This document shows positions 1 through 11,975 of a DNA stretch of 64,000 nucleotides, piece after piece. A program made the translations under genes and the position numbers. The number at the start of each line of letters is the position of its first letter. Position 1 is the first letter of the stretch. Source of the DNA: Atherix ibis (taxonomy: Eukaryota; Arthropoda; Insecta; Diptera; Athericidae); the NCBI GenBank assembly GCA_958298945.1, contig OY282609.1, positions 38,041,212-38,105,211 on the forward strand, written 5' to 3'. Below the pieces are notes generated by a model. It saw only the letters and a program-made list of their open reading frames with translations, made no database searches and was not told the origin of the DNA.

Positions 1-3000
1 TACCAGAACACGTTCAAGCAAGCAATATTTGCCAAATGGTTTGTAAATATTATAATTTCAGCTTGCCTTTTATACAATTGCGCACAAAATCAAATTTACT
101 CTTATTATTCTCCAACGATTTATTGATTCTTTACCAAAAAAAATATAAAACAAATATTTTATTCATAACGCATTCAAATCAAATTTTTTTAGAATTATAT
201 TGTGTAACAGAATTTTTACAGCAATCATTAGTTATATTATTTTAAATCTTAAACGATATTAATAAAATAATTTCAAATATTTTATAAAAATTACTTAAAA
301 TTTTACTCAAATATTTATTATAATATGTCAATAGTACGCAAATAAATAAGCAGAACGGCTTATTTGGATTAAAAATGATAAAATTTACCACATTACAAAG
401 TATTTTTCTAGCTGATTAAGGGAAAAATTTTGATGTTATTCAATTTTTTGCAAGATAAAATAAAAATAAAGAAAAAATGATAACACATTGCCGAACTACC
501 AGCATACAAGGGAACAATTTAGTTGCTTATCGCAATGGCAAGGCGTTTTTGACTAAGCATTATTTCACTTCAAAGGTTTAAAAGTTTTCGTAATGAAATT
601 ACATGCATTGGAATCGATTTATTTAACAACTGTAATTTAGTTTTCATGTATTCTGTAGTGCACTAGATTAAGAAAATTCAATAAACCTTTTTTGCTACAT
701 TTATGCCAGTAAGGCAAATTTCTAACACAATTCTTTTCTTAAGCTCAATTTTGAGTTCAATTGAACAAACAAATTTTGCACCCTGCTCTTTCGTTCCTCT
801 ACCATTTTTACTTTATACGCAAAGGATAAAAGTTAAGGTATGGAAGCTCAATATCCAGTATTTACGATTGATTTTATTATGCGAGGAGTAAAAATTGAAG
901 AAACAACTCTTCCATGTACACGCAGGAGAAACACTTATTCTCTAGCTTGTATAGTTGAAGTTTGCTATTTATTTTGTGTTGGTCCCCTGTGTCCTGAGTA
1001 TCTACTCTTTATCTATGCGGAAGGGAACCAATACATGAAACACAATATTTAAAGAAATTCGGTTAAATTAAGGAAAGCAGGAAATTTTCCACAGGCATTC
1101 TCATACTATTTAGCTTTATTTATTGTTATATCCACATTACGATAGTACCTTTGTTTTTCTTCATCATTACTATTAAAACCACAACTACATTGTTGTGAGC
1201 TCTCGAATCTATCGTCATTCGCACAGATTTTCTCAATTCTGTCTCAATAATCGAATACACGTTTGCTTTCAAAAGGCATTTGCTATCGTATTTTATAAAC
1301 TATTCCTATATACACAAATACATTTCGACACTTGCTCGTATTAGTTTATTATGGAATATTATACTTTGATAGACAATTTATATTCAAGTATAGCACAAAA
1401 GTTTACTTATTTTCCTTAAGGCATTGAATTTATTTTTATTATTTTTTGTTTAAAAATTATATAAATTTTTGTGCAAAAAGAGTTATAATTTATTATTTTT
1501 ATTAAATCTTTCTTACTCGAGAATAGACACGAGTATTTAATATTTTCAATCAGAAAGCAAATGCATATGTTTTACGACTAAAGGGTGTTATTCCGTATTG
1601 GCAATTTTTTTTGTAGTTTATAGCTTTTGTTATTAGTTGCGATTTAATATCATATAATTAAAATATTTCATGGAAGTTAATTATTTTGTTGAAAAGATGA
1701 AGTTCATGAAAAACTCTATTCTGTAACAATAACTACGTGGAAGAATTAATACACAAAAAGATTAATTCAAATTTATTTATACAAACTTAAATTTATAAAT
1801 ATATACGACTTTCAGCCGTACATGTCAGCGCTACAAATTCAAATATTCATCAAAAAATAACTATATTATTGAATTAATTAGATCGTAGTTTTAGCTTCAG
1901 AACTATTTTATCAAATATTTTTAAAATTTAAAACTGAACGGGTTCGCAAATTATTCCACCATAAGTTATAATAATAAAATTTAAGTACTAATATCATTTG
2001 AATGCAGGTAAATCCAAGTATTGGATTAGCAAAATACACCGAAAATAACAGAATTATTTTCAATGAGCCTAACTTATTTCAATCGAAACTTATTTTAAAG
2101 TCGATAATAAACTTGTGAATGGCGTAAATTTTGACAGTTCTTGGAGTTGTTTAGAATCGTTGGCACTGGAAATTACTGATTTGAAAATACGAAAATTGGG
2201 ATTGTCGAAACGTCTAAAATTGTATTGTTCAGAAGGCCTGAATTAAGTAATTCATTGTTGATTACTAAGTTCCAGAAATTTTGAAAATATTGATCTAAAG
2301 TTCCTTACGACACCTAAGCCATGATCAATTTTTAAACCTCTATTAATACTTTTTGATGTTTTAAACCTCAAAGTGCCCACACGGAGCCATGCCTAACATT
2401 TCCATTGATCGGATGCTAACAAAATGGCTTATGGTTTTTGTTTTTGAACAAAGATAAGCCAACGATTTTTTAATGATTTTTCGATAGTTTCTTGGAAATC
2501 TAATTTTCAAAGAACATATGAAAAATAACAAGGCTATCATTACGAAAAGTAGAAGTTTCGAAATAATAGCTACAAATTAACAAAGCAAATAAAACGTAAA
2601 TGATTGTTTTTGATGTGAAATCTATTTTTTTTTGTGTTTTAAATATCTAAATTATTTATAAATATTACATTATTAATTTAATAATACTGTCTCCTGATAA
2701 ATGTATAAGAAATATATTAAATAGGATTAAAGTTTCTTTTAAAAACTTTAAAATTCAAAAATAATATATATTTTATATTCATTATAAAGTATACATATTT
2801 GAAATATTTTTGTTTCCTACAAATTTACTTTGACTTATTACTTACTTAAAGGTTTAATTATAATAATACACATTTATTCAAAAATTTATTTTTCGCAATT
2901 TATCATAATTTAAAAAAAAATGTTCATGGCATCAAGGTGCGAGTATAAGTTCTTCTAAAAATTCGTATTTTGTAGAAATAATAGCGAAACTTTTCCATAT

Positions 3001-4500
3001 ATACAATATATTGTCAGTTTCTTTTAAAGTTATGCAAATTTTATTGTTATAATATTTATGTAATTCCTCAATGAATTTTAGAATCACATTTCAACATTAG
3101 GAAACGCATTTTTAAAAAAATACAGTTGTTATCGTGGAATTTTTACATCTGTTGATTTGAATCTCTACAATTCATATGCTGATTTAGTTTCTTGTTCTGA
3201 ATAATATTTCCTATTTATTTCCATTTGATGCTTAAAAAAATACTTGACGTTGATAATAGATATTTTTATTACTCTAGACATCACGCACGTATTCTATATA
3301 GATTTTGATCAATATTCAATTTATAAAATATTCAGTTGTTGATGGAGAAAAAAACTTCCAATCTAAATATATTATTTAGTGCACTTTGTTTTTTCTTTCA
3401 ATAGGTTAAAAAAGGTACATTATTGAGAAAAATATTAAATTGAAAAATTTTAAAAATTTAAGAGACAAAGGTAGCACTTTTTTTAATATCCAGACATAAG
3501 GAGGCATTTCAGTTTAATTTATGAAAATTGTACGTATGTGTGTTAATATATGCTCACCATAATTTCATTTAAAGTGTACATGCATACAATTTTCACTTAG
3601 GAACTCTTGAGTAATTAGTCTGATTTATTTAATTACTCTGTTGAAATAAGTTTGACTCGAAAAGTTTTAGTATGACTAACTTTTAATTAAAAAAAATATT
3701 TCTTACCATACGAAAGTCACTTATATGAATTATCAAATTTACCATGCTTAAAAGTGCTGTTAAACTTCTACGATATTTTTGAATGCATCTAATTTACAAC
3801 ACACTCACTTATATTTTTGTTAAGCATTTTAATTCAACATTAAATTGTTTGAAAATAATTACTTTCTATTCATTTGAAACAAACGTGTGCAAATTAGATA
3901 GGAAAGTGTATTTGATATATGTACATGCGCAAATACTTATTTATTGTTAACAATTTTATTTATTAAGGATAAATACCTTAAGCTCAATCAATATCTAACT
4001 TCTTAAATAAAGTACCAACGCCTTCTATGGCATTTAAAAAAATTAAATCATAAAAATACTGAATATTCATTATTAATTATTGAATTGGCTTGGGCTAAAT
4101 TTAAATTGTTATTGGCTGAATATATAAAAATCTATATTATTTTGTTTGCTTATTTGTATGGTAAATCCTTAGAACATGAGCTAGCGGACATGATGTAGTG
4201 CCATGAATTTTGGTAACAGGATAATTTGTGCTGAAATAATGACACAGTAAAATACTATGGCAGATTTCGTTTGTAACGCAATGTTTTTTTAAATATTGAA
4301 ATTAAATAAAAAATGTAGTCATTATTATTTTATATCAGTATCAGTTGGTTTTTGTTTCATCGTATAACCCAATTTAATCTACAAATTACAATTCTGGAAC
4401 CATTTATTAAGTCTTTAACAATTTAAATTGAAGTATTAACAGTAAAATACATATTTACATTAATAACTGCAATAATTTTGGCAGTAAAATATATATTTAC
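1..4500. other. A+T-rich gene-free stretch
   Basis: I see no credible coding sequence. Open frames are short and of low complexity, and both strands are full of stops and A/T runs. No terminal repeats, tandem arrays or RNA genes stand out. If the minus-strand exon near 16 kb uses its splice donor, this could be intronic sequence of that gene. That is inference from position only. Confidence 0.6.
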
Positions 4501-4652
4501 TTCAATTTTTAAGATTTATAAATTACATCATGCCTTCTCTTTTGAGCAACAGTCGTGGCGTTCGGACACGTTCTCTGATTTCTCTTGTACTATTTTGTTT
4601 TCGTTATTCCAGTTTTGCATTTTCTTTTCCTTCTCATCTCGCCTGTGGTGAG

Positions 4653-4719
4653 AAAAATTGAGAGATAAACAAATGACTTTTCCTAACGGAAAAGTCATTT
4701 GTTTGTCTCTCAATTTTTT
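4653..4719. repeat. Near-perfect inverted repeat, arms of about 31 bp
   Basis: The left arm (4653-4683) and right arm (4688-4719) are reverse complements apart from one substitution and one extra T at the outer end. They are separated by the four bases TAAC. Transcribed, this would form a stable hairpin. No transposase or flanking duplication was recognised beside it, so its origin is unknown. Confidence 0.9.
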
Positions 4720-4734
4720 TTGCATTTCCCACAA

Positions 4735-4935
4735 CAAAGGACTCCTTCCACAAGTTTTGACTACCTGTAGTCACTTCAACTGTTGCTACTGTAAAACAAA
4801 TGGACACTCAGCAGTTGATAGGAAGTATCCATCTTATAATCTACGAAATAAAATCCTGAGAGTTATGACGGAGAATAAACGTTCTATGATTAAGAACTTT
4901 ATAAATCACATAATAATATGCCAGTCTTACTAAAG
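4735..4935 (+). pseudogene. Possible LINE ORF1 (gag-like) zinc-knuckle relic
   Basis: The plus-strand frame contains CCYCKTNGHSAVDRK followed by YPSYNLR. The spacing fits a CX2CX4HX4C zinc knuckle whose last Cys has become Arg. It would be followed by a second knuckle start with its Cys residues changed to Asn. Such paired knuckles are typical of the ORF1 protein of Jockey-type LINEs, which binds the element's RNA. There is no frame open beyond this block. A chance match in a short frame is a real alternative. Confidence 0.3.
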
Positions 4936-4983
4936 TATATAACCCTGGATCAAATTCTACCTAATCAAGTATATAACCCTGGA
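4933..4983. repeat. Short direct repeat, 17 bp, two copies
   Basis: The string AAGTATATAACCCTGGA starts at 4933 and is repeated from about 4967. It lies immediately downstream of the possible LINE ORF1 relic. It may be a small local duplication. Confidence 0.7.
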
Positions 4984-5229
4984 CGCCAATCAACCGCATT
5001 AACCAGTAAAAAAGCTGATTTATCCTGAACTACTAACATTACACCAATTATTTCTGCTACAAATCCTACCACTGATTTAAAAAACCGGACGATTCGGTTA
5101 CTTTACTATGAATTTGATCCTCTACAAAATAATAAAACTTCAATACGTTCAACAACTAAACTGTTTTTTTTCTTCTTATAAATCATTTGCGCTAAACGAA
5201 TTATGAATATCCTTATAATGTAATCGTTC

Positions 5230-6355
5230 ATCGCGCGTGAGGAAAGTATTAGGAGGGATAAAGAGAGAGATCTCACTACACTTTACTCTGAAAAAGCTGT
5301 TGATTGTAGTGATTTGGGAAAACCGAGTGAGGCAGAGCATTTCACATTCGGATTGAATGGTTAAAAAATGAAATCAGTATATCTCACAGTATGTCTGAAA
5401 AGACGATTTAGGGTAAACTGATGTGCATTCTTGGCGAAACGGGTATTACGGTGAAACAATTGTGAAGGCATGAATGCAACTAGTAAATTACTGGAACACT
5501 GTTTATGGAAAATATGATAAAATAAGCAAAGACTGGAGACATTTCGTCGGTGTTCCAGTGAGTCTAATGACTCCATAATATTTTTGTCTCGTATTAAAAA
5601 TGCTGTTTTCCATCTTTTCGAAAAAATTCCAGAAGGAAAGAATAGGTGGAAAAGCTTACGCAGTGGTTTTGCCAGTGTGGAGGAGCACCTCATCTGGACC
5701 AGTGAATTCGCGTATAACAAGATCTTTAAGGGCTCTTCCAATAGTAAGAGTGCCTTTAAAGGAAAATGCGGAAAAGTGATTCGCTAACAAATTGGCCTTG
5801 TCTTTTGAGCAGACAACTGGAGCATCATTATAAAATAGCGTTGGAATGGATGAGCAGGCGAAAAGCTCTGGGGCACTATAATATTTTTTGCTTCATTTTT
5901 TGGTCGTGAAGAAATTTAACGGTACGGATGAGAGCATTTCTGTCATTTTTGGCTTATTTAAACGTCTTCCGATTTTCCTCAGAATCGTTGGCCCGATAAC
6001 CTTTTTTGAAGTACGAGTCAAAACACGGTTTTCAATTCGGTATGACACTCTTCATTCTATGTGGAATGAAGTATTTTATACCGAGTTAAATAATGTTGGT
6101 GAGTATATCAGCGGCAGCATTCACGTCACTATTGAGGAAATATAGTGACCAGTTAAAATACCAAAAATATCTGTACAAATCATCCCAGTGTGCGTTCTCG
6201 TACTGCCAAACTGTCCTTTTAGAATCTGTGTGTTCAACTGAGTGGTTTTTGTACAAGAAATCAGATGATCTGACACAGCTTAAATTAAAACAACAATATC
6301 CTTTAAACCTCTTTCTGAAGAAATCAAAAAAGTATTCTGCTTGGGATAACTTCAC
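5230..6355 (-). pseudogene. Internally deleted LINE ORF2 (endonuclease-RT linker, RT fingers, C-terminal domain)
   Basis: Reading from high to low coordinates on the minus strand, the pieces come in the order of a non-LTR reverse transcriptase. At about 6240-6090 is a linker block (RTVWQYENAHWDDL) of the type between endonuclease and RT. At about 5880-5740 is the pre-RT segment with SKDKANLLANHFS. At about 5690-5615 is the RT finger region (LRKLFHLFFPSGIFSKRWKT). It then jumps directly to the C-terminal domain (LDSLEHRRNVSSL, then CSSNLLVAFMPSQLFHRNTR). After a frameshift comes NALPHSVFPNHYN near 5320-5290. The palm with the catalytic Asp motifs is missing. Frameshifts and stops make it inactive. 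Clade is uncertain (Jockey/CR1-like). The assignment rests on remembered family patterns, not a search. Confidence 0.6.
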
Positions 6356-6362
6356 TGCATAA

Positions 6363-7150
6363 ATTGATGCAAGTACCTAGCCAAAGGGATTCTCAGCCGT
6401 CAAAAAATTAAATAATACTTTCATTAAGAACCAGTAACTAGGAATTTGCAGCAGTTTAGTCATCATCCTTATCTAATGACAATCTTAGGGTAATATACCG
6501 TATAGATAAATAATTCCGCACGGTTGATCTCTTCACATTCGATTCTATTACCGCCTACATTTTGAACTTCATGGTATTTTTTGCTGAATTTGGGTGTGTG
6601 CTAAGTTCTTTCAAGGGTACTTTTTCTGATAAGGACAAGATTTCATTTAGAATGATAGAGTAGGCACCTTCCTCATTCCATGACTATATAGTCAACCACT
6701 TTAATCAAACACTATAAAAGTCACGATTACAACTGCTTCAACGAATAGTACAACTGCTTCGACTAATGGTTTCATACCTCTTACTCTATTGTCTTGCATT
6801 TTTAAAATTCTGAAGAGATGCTTGCTAAAACTTTGACAAAATCCTTGCAAAATTCCCAACCAACCCCCACCTCCCCCATCAATAGATACAGCAGAGACTT
6901 TTTCTCTTTTCTTTTATAGCTACAACATGCGAACCAAGAGTCGTATAAACATAGACATGATTGATTGACTGAGTAGGGTATTGACCCTGGTCTTATGAAA
7001 TCTTAAATATGTGGGTAAATGGTTATTTTTCTTCCAAACACAGAACTGGAAACGGTAATGCTTAGGGATCTCCTCTAAAACCCACTAGAATATTTATATT
7101 CTCTCCTTGTCCACCTTACTTTGGCGTGTTAGTCATTAATGTGAAAATCT
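6363..7150. other. Unassigned, somewhat more complex sequence between LINE relics
   Basis: The composition is less A+T-rich than the flanks, and the block lies between a minus-strand and a plus-strand LINE relic. It is therefore probably decayed LINE material, for example an endonuclease region. I could not align any readable motif with confidence on either strand. Confidence 0.4.
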
Positions 7151-7189
7151 TTCCATTCTAGTTGCCTTCGACCTTGCTTCCATGGTGTC

Positions 7190-8115
7190 ACGCTTGAGAA
7201 ATTAAGGATGTGTGCATGGTGCCGATCTCAATTCTTGTTTTTAGGGTCTGTTGTAAATGGAACGCTTGGGTTATTCCCATTAACAACACCCGATGTCTTC
7301 ATATTTGTCGCAGACACTCCTGTAATTCACCTATCAGGTTCCATGAAAATCCTAGGTATTACCATTATCCGTGGAGATAGATGGTATCTGGATATTAAAA
7401 ATAATGTTAACCAAATCAATTCCATTTTAAATATGGTAAAGATTCTGGTTGGCAGTAAATGTAAGGTCCGACAAAGTGAGGCTATTAGAGTTACCAACGC
7501 CCTGTCGGACAAAACTGTACTCTATTACCTCACTTAATGTGCCAGGATGCCAGCAGCAGAGATTAAAATAGTTGAAGTAGCGGTTGATAGTTGTATTAAA
7601 CTGGCTAATGGGGAACATCGAACTTTACCGGTGTACTCACTACTTATCGAATCTGATCGCAAGCCCATCTCTCATTACCTTCTCAAATACCCTATTAACT
7701 TATTGTACAAAACCTTGTGTTCCTCTGACTATCTATTCCATACACCATTTTCTTTCCTCATCCTGACTGGTAACCATCCCTGGAAGCCTCGAGGGGTACA
7801 AAAATTCAAATACTGATCCATTATTCTACAGCAAACTTTTCCTAGAGTAGTTGCACAGACTTAATGATAACTTACTGTTTTTCACGGATGTGGCTGACGG
7901 CGATACCAGCACGTCTCATGCAGTTATTGAGTTACATGGCTCGCACAACCGTGAACCATATTGTGGAATCTTCCCTTTTATAGCAGATCCATATAATGTT
8001 GAGGTGTATGGGCAATCAGAATATTGGTACAGTTTGCAGTTTGTACTCCCAATCATCGTAATATCATTACATTCAGTGGCAATGAGCTTACTGATTAACT
8101 GACGGTAAAAACTCT
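7190..8115 (+). pseudogene. I-type LINE ORF2 fragment: RT C-terminal part plus RNase H remnant
   Basis: The frame at 7208-7537 contains a segment (FIFVADTPVIHLSGSMKILG, then ITIIRGDRWYLDIKNNVNQI) that fits the 'FKILGL...W..HI' block just after the RT palm in non-LTR elements. A second frame from 7547 continues the connecting region. A third at about 7870-8060 reads FFTDVADGDTSTSHAVIE and later YNVEVYGQSEYW. This resembles the degenerate start (FTDGS...) and the 'F.AE..AI' block of the RNase H domain found in I-clade LINEs. Three frames and internal stops show decay. It has been 5'-truncated, as is usual for LINEs. Confidence 0.6.
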
Positions 8116-8169
8116 CCATCGCCGGACGTTCACAGCTCATTCGAACGTGCGAACCAAATGTGAAATGAC

Positions 8170-8265
8170 ATCTGTGGTCATTCGTAACAAAGTCAAAAAT
8201 AGGACAATATTCAAAACAATATTCGTACTAAAATCGTCATTCGTAACAACAATATTCGTACTAAC
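8170..8265. repeat. Short interspersed duplications
   Basis: GTCATTCGTAACAA occurs at about 8177 and 8236, and ACAATATTCGTACTA at about 8216 and 8248. This is a small local rearrangement just after the LINE relic. No function is evident. Confidence 0.6.
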
Positions 8266-9370
8266 GATAACTTTTAATATGTTTTCCGATTAAAGTAAAA
8301 TATATTTGTATGTTAGAGATTTTTAGCTCATAATAAATGCAAATGAATAATATCTTGAATTCATGCTAATATTTAAAGTGATAATTTAAGCATTAGACTG
8401 TTAATTATTTAGTATAATAAAATTGACAAATATGTTTCTTTATTTGATTTTATTTAAAAATAAATTATCGGTTCTTTAAATTGAGATGAAATACTGAAAA
8501 GTGATAATTGTGGCAGTGAAAATTCTTTTTTAAAACAGATCTAAAATATAAGGACTATTATAAATTGGTGCAGAATTAATATGCTCTTATAATAAACAAA
8601 ATAATTTTGTTTTAATTTTTAACTCTTTATAGTATACATATGTACGTACATAATTTCTTTTATATTGATATCACAAAATATATTTTAGTTGAAAGAAGTT
8701 TCGACAAACATAACACATAGATATACTCGTAGAGTTTTAGCAAAATCATGTAATACTGATAAGAGCACTGTTACCATGAATATTATGCGTATGGGAGTAA
8801 TAAACATCCGCTATCCACACTCTGAAAGTCTGCAATGTTTGTTTTTGAATGACATCAAAAATCTGCCAGGTATAACTGATTGTACCATTGTGAAATTTAA
8901 TACTTGAATTTAGTAACCATGTATGTAGAGATATTGCATTTTCTATTAATTATGGAATTTCTGTTTGGAAAACAAAAACATTCAAAATATATAAGAAACA
9001 TCATAATGATGTCAAAACCACATTTTAGGTTGTTTTTTTCTCTCTACAATTTCTTACACAACATAAACAAATGAAGTCATGATCCAATTTGAACGGAAGA
9101 ACTCTTACAACCTAGGTAGGTACTCACAATGTTACATCAATAATGCTACTAACACTTTAATTTATTTAACAGAAAGCCTGTGTTAAGATACCATAACCAA
9201 CCCAAATTATTATACTGACGCAGAGGCAATCATAATAGTAGAACGAAATTATAGTAACGTGCAACTTATTAGCATCCATCTAATAATTGAAGTGAAAATA
9301 GGCAGTAGTTTAAGTTAATTATGAACACCGAAAATCTAAGCATTTTTTTTATTATTTAATAAGACTAATT
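8266..9370. other. A+T-rich stretch without recognised gene
   Basis: A plus-strand frame at 8689-8907 (72 codons) has more balanced amino-acid composition than its neighbours. It has no motif I recognise, and no splice or promoter context supports it. I do not call it a gene. Confidence 0.5.
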
Positions 9371-9374
9371 GCAA

Positions 9375-10216
9375 GATTTTTTGTGTGGCGTTATATTGGT
9401 ACTCATGTCTCTCACTCATGCCGACAAGAAGTTCGGCCATTTTGAATGTTCAGTTAATTTTTGACAGCTGCTTTGCTTGCACGTGTTTTGGATCTTCTTC
9501 GATTTTTCCCCATTCCAAGAAGTGGATCAAAGAATCTGTTTCGGGAACAAGAAAAAGTCAAAGGAGCCAGATCTGGGGAAACCGGTAGCTGCGGCATTAT
9601 AAGTGTATTATTTTTGGCCAAAAATTCGCGCACAAGCACCGATGCGTGAGCAGAGGCGTTATCATGATGCAAAAGCCAATTTTTGTTCTTCCACAAATCC
9701 GGGCGTTTCTGGCGGATTGCTTCGCGCAACTTGCGCATAAGGTAATATTCCTTATTGACCGTTCTACCCCGTGACAAGAACTCATGATGCACCAAGCCCC
9801 TGCAATCGAAGAAAACTGTAAGCAAAACCTTCACATTCGACCGAACTTGGCGCGCTTTATTCGGTCTTGACTCGTGCGGCAGCTTCTATTGGGATGATTG
9901 AGCTTTGGTTTCCACGTCATAACCATAAACACATGATTCGTCACCAGTTATGACCCTCTGGAGCAGATTTGGGTCGTCGCGGACAGAGTCCAACTGCTCG
10001 TTAGCAATGTTAATGCGATGCTGTTTTTGGTCGAAAATGGGCAAAAATCGAAGACGATCCAAAACACGTGCAAGCAAAGCAGATGTTAAAAATTAACTGA
10101 ACATTCGAAATGGCCGAACTTCTTGTCGGCATGAGTACCAATATAACGCCACAAAAAATCGAAAATCAAATATACACAACCCGCGGAAATTCAAAGTTCT
10201 TTTTTAACAGAACTCA
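9375..10216 (-). mobile_element. M1 mariner, fold-back derivative (copy 1)
   Basis: This is a relic of a DD34D mariner transposon on the minus strand. Arms at 9375-9514 and 10036-10160 are long inverted copies of each other. They are followed on the right by a decayed element end (about 10161-10216, resembling CGCGATACTTTTTGAACAGACC). Between the arms are transposase pieces: VRDDPNLLQRVITGDES with the first catalytic Asp, then CRGLVHHEFLSRGRTVNKEYY, LLHHDNASAHAS with the second Asp, and SPDLAP. The N-terminal helix-turn-helix part is missing. The 3' end is replaced by an inverted 5' end; the junction GTTTCGGG/AGATTC lies near 9535. The left terminal repeat is lost. Frameshifts abolish activity. 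Confidence 0.85.
9454..10077 (-). pseudogene. M1 mariner transposase remnant
   Basis: Mariner transposase cuts the element out and inserts it at TA. Here two frames remain (10077-9886 and 9834-9454). The upstream frame holds the first catalytic Asp block (TGDESCVYGYDVETKAQSSQ, with Trp changed to Cys after the Ser). The downstream frame holds the second (HHDNASAHAS). The third Asp region is frameshifted after SPDLAPL. Residues equivalent to roughly the first 120 of a normal protein of about 340 are absent, so there is no DNA-binding domain. Confidence 0.8.
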
Positions 10217-10423
10217 AGTACTTACGAGTACTATCAGTTATAGTGAACCATACAATATTTCAGTTAAACTGGTATTTGAAATAGTATCAACTGATGAAAA
10301 GTTGTTTTCATTTGTGATAAGATTCGATAGTTATATTTTTCTTCTTTATTATTGGTAACTTTTTGATTGTTTTTTTTCTTCCGTTACTGTGAATAGAAGT
10401 TTTCATTTTAAACAATATATATA

Positions 10424-11975
10424 ACTGGGCAAAAACAGACAAAGAAAAAACCAAGGTATTTGCTAAATATTTGGTTAGTACATTTGCTCCACATGATGAT
10501 ATAGAAGACAAATCGCATACTAACAAACTTATCAAAGAACTAATGGTCCCAGTCCCTATGAGTTTTCCTCCCAAAAATTTTAAGGCCTCGGAAATTAAAT
10601 CTATTATTTGGCGCCTTCCCAATAAAAAAGCTCCCAGTTATGATCTATTAACAGCTCCTATTCTGAAGCAAATTTTCTGAAAAGCTTAAGTTTTAATTAC
10701 ATACATTTTTAATAGTATACTGCGTACAACCTATTTTCTTTATTCTAGAAATTTACTGCCATTAAAATGATTCCTAAACCAAATAAATCCATTAATTCTC
10801 CTTCCTCCTACAGACCAATCAGCCTCTTACCAATTCTTGATAAGATATTTGAAAAACTCCTATAAAAACGACTCTACCCATTTCTTGTTAATGAAAAAAT
10901 TATTCCTGATCACGAATTTGGTTTCCGATCTGAATAGTCCACTATCCAGCAATGCCATCGCATTATTGATCATATTGCATCCTCTCTTGAGAGGAAAGAG
11001 TATTGCCCAGGAGTATTTTTAGATATCTCCCAAGCTTTTGATCGTGTGTGGCATCCTGGACTCCTCTGGAAATTCAAGAGCTTTCTTCCTTCAACATACT
11101 ACCTTATCATAAATTCATATCTCTCCCAACCACATTTCCAAGTTGCAATTAACTCAGAATCATCGGAAATATATCCTATTCTAGCCGGAGTCCCACCAGG
11201 TAGTATGATTGGTCCCATTTTATATAATATTTATACCTATGACATCCCAGCTGATCCTAATAACAGCTTCCAACAATTTACAATACCATATATACAACCT
11301 TCAATCCTGGTTTAAGAGATGGTCAGTGAAAGTAAATGAACAGAAATGTGCTCACATTACTTTCTCTCTTTGTCAAGGAAAAACCACCCCTTTATACCTT
11401 AATACAAACATGATCCCACAATATGATAAAGTACGTTATTTGGAACTTTACCTGGACAAGAGATTAACATGGTATCCACATATGTTACTAGACTAATAAA
11501 AGTTGAAGCCTCTAGACAATTTCTTAGACTACTTGACAAACGCTCGAAACAAAAAATAAAAAGTAAACTTCTAATCTACAATACAATTATAAAAGCTATT
11601 TGAACAATTCCTATCGCGTCCGCAGGCCTTACAATCCAAGATCCTCCGTAAAATTGTTGATGCCCCTTTTATGTTCGTAACAACGTAATACATCGTGATC
11701 CAAATGTTCCCTTTGTTCATGACCTGTGAATTTCCCGCTTTCAAAAATTTCACTCCCATTTATCCTATCATCATAATCCACTTGTGGGAGAATTGTCCGG
11801 TACTGCCCTCCCCGGAAACACTCATCGGAGACTTAAGAGAATATGGCCTACAGATTTTCTATAGGAATCTAACCTCTGTTAGTTGGAGAAACGCCGATGG
11901 GTGTTTACTCCCACTTCATGATGCATAAGATTGTAAACTAAAATATTATATAAATCTGCTTGTTACAATAAAATT
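10424..11975 (+). pseudogene. Jockey-like LINE, ORF2 remnant (copy 1)
   Basis: Conceptual translation in several frames gives the linker (STFAPHDDIEDKSHTNKLIK) and the pre-finger region (FPPKNFKASEIKSIIWRLPN, KKAPSYDLL). RT motif A reads ISQAFDRVWHPGLLW near 11025-11070, and motif B reads AGVPPGSMIGP near 11180-11217. The downstream block MIPQYDKVRYLELYLDK is at about 11410-11460. The segment carrying the YADD catalytic motif is deleted: at about 11262 the sequence jumps from the DIP..NPN block to the 'ASNNLQ' block. The intact order is seen in the copy near 60 kb. The 3' tail, ending around 'CTGCTTGTTACAATAAAATTG', matches that copy. Many stops and shifts make it dead. Confidence 0.8.

Noticed and set aside
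36..1052. Three short plus-strand frames at the left edge as genes
   Set aside because: Low-complexity composition in A+T-rich DNA, no domain, no splice or start context.
4933..4983. Direct repeat as a long terminal repeat boundary
   Set aside because: Only 17 bp, 34 bp apart, with no internal retrotransposon.
10308..10622. 104-codon minus-strand frame with hydrophobic stretches
   Set aside because: Antisense to the Jockey-like LINE copy 1 linker; the plus-strand translation carries the recognised motifs.
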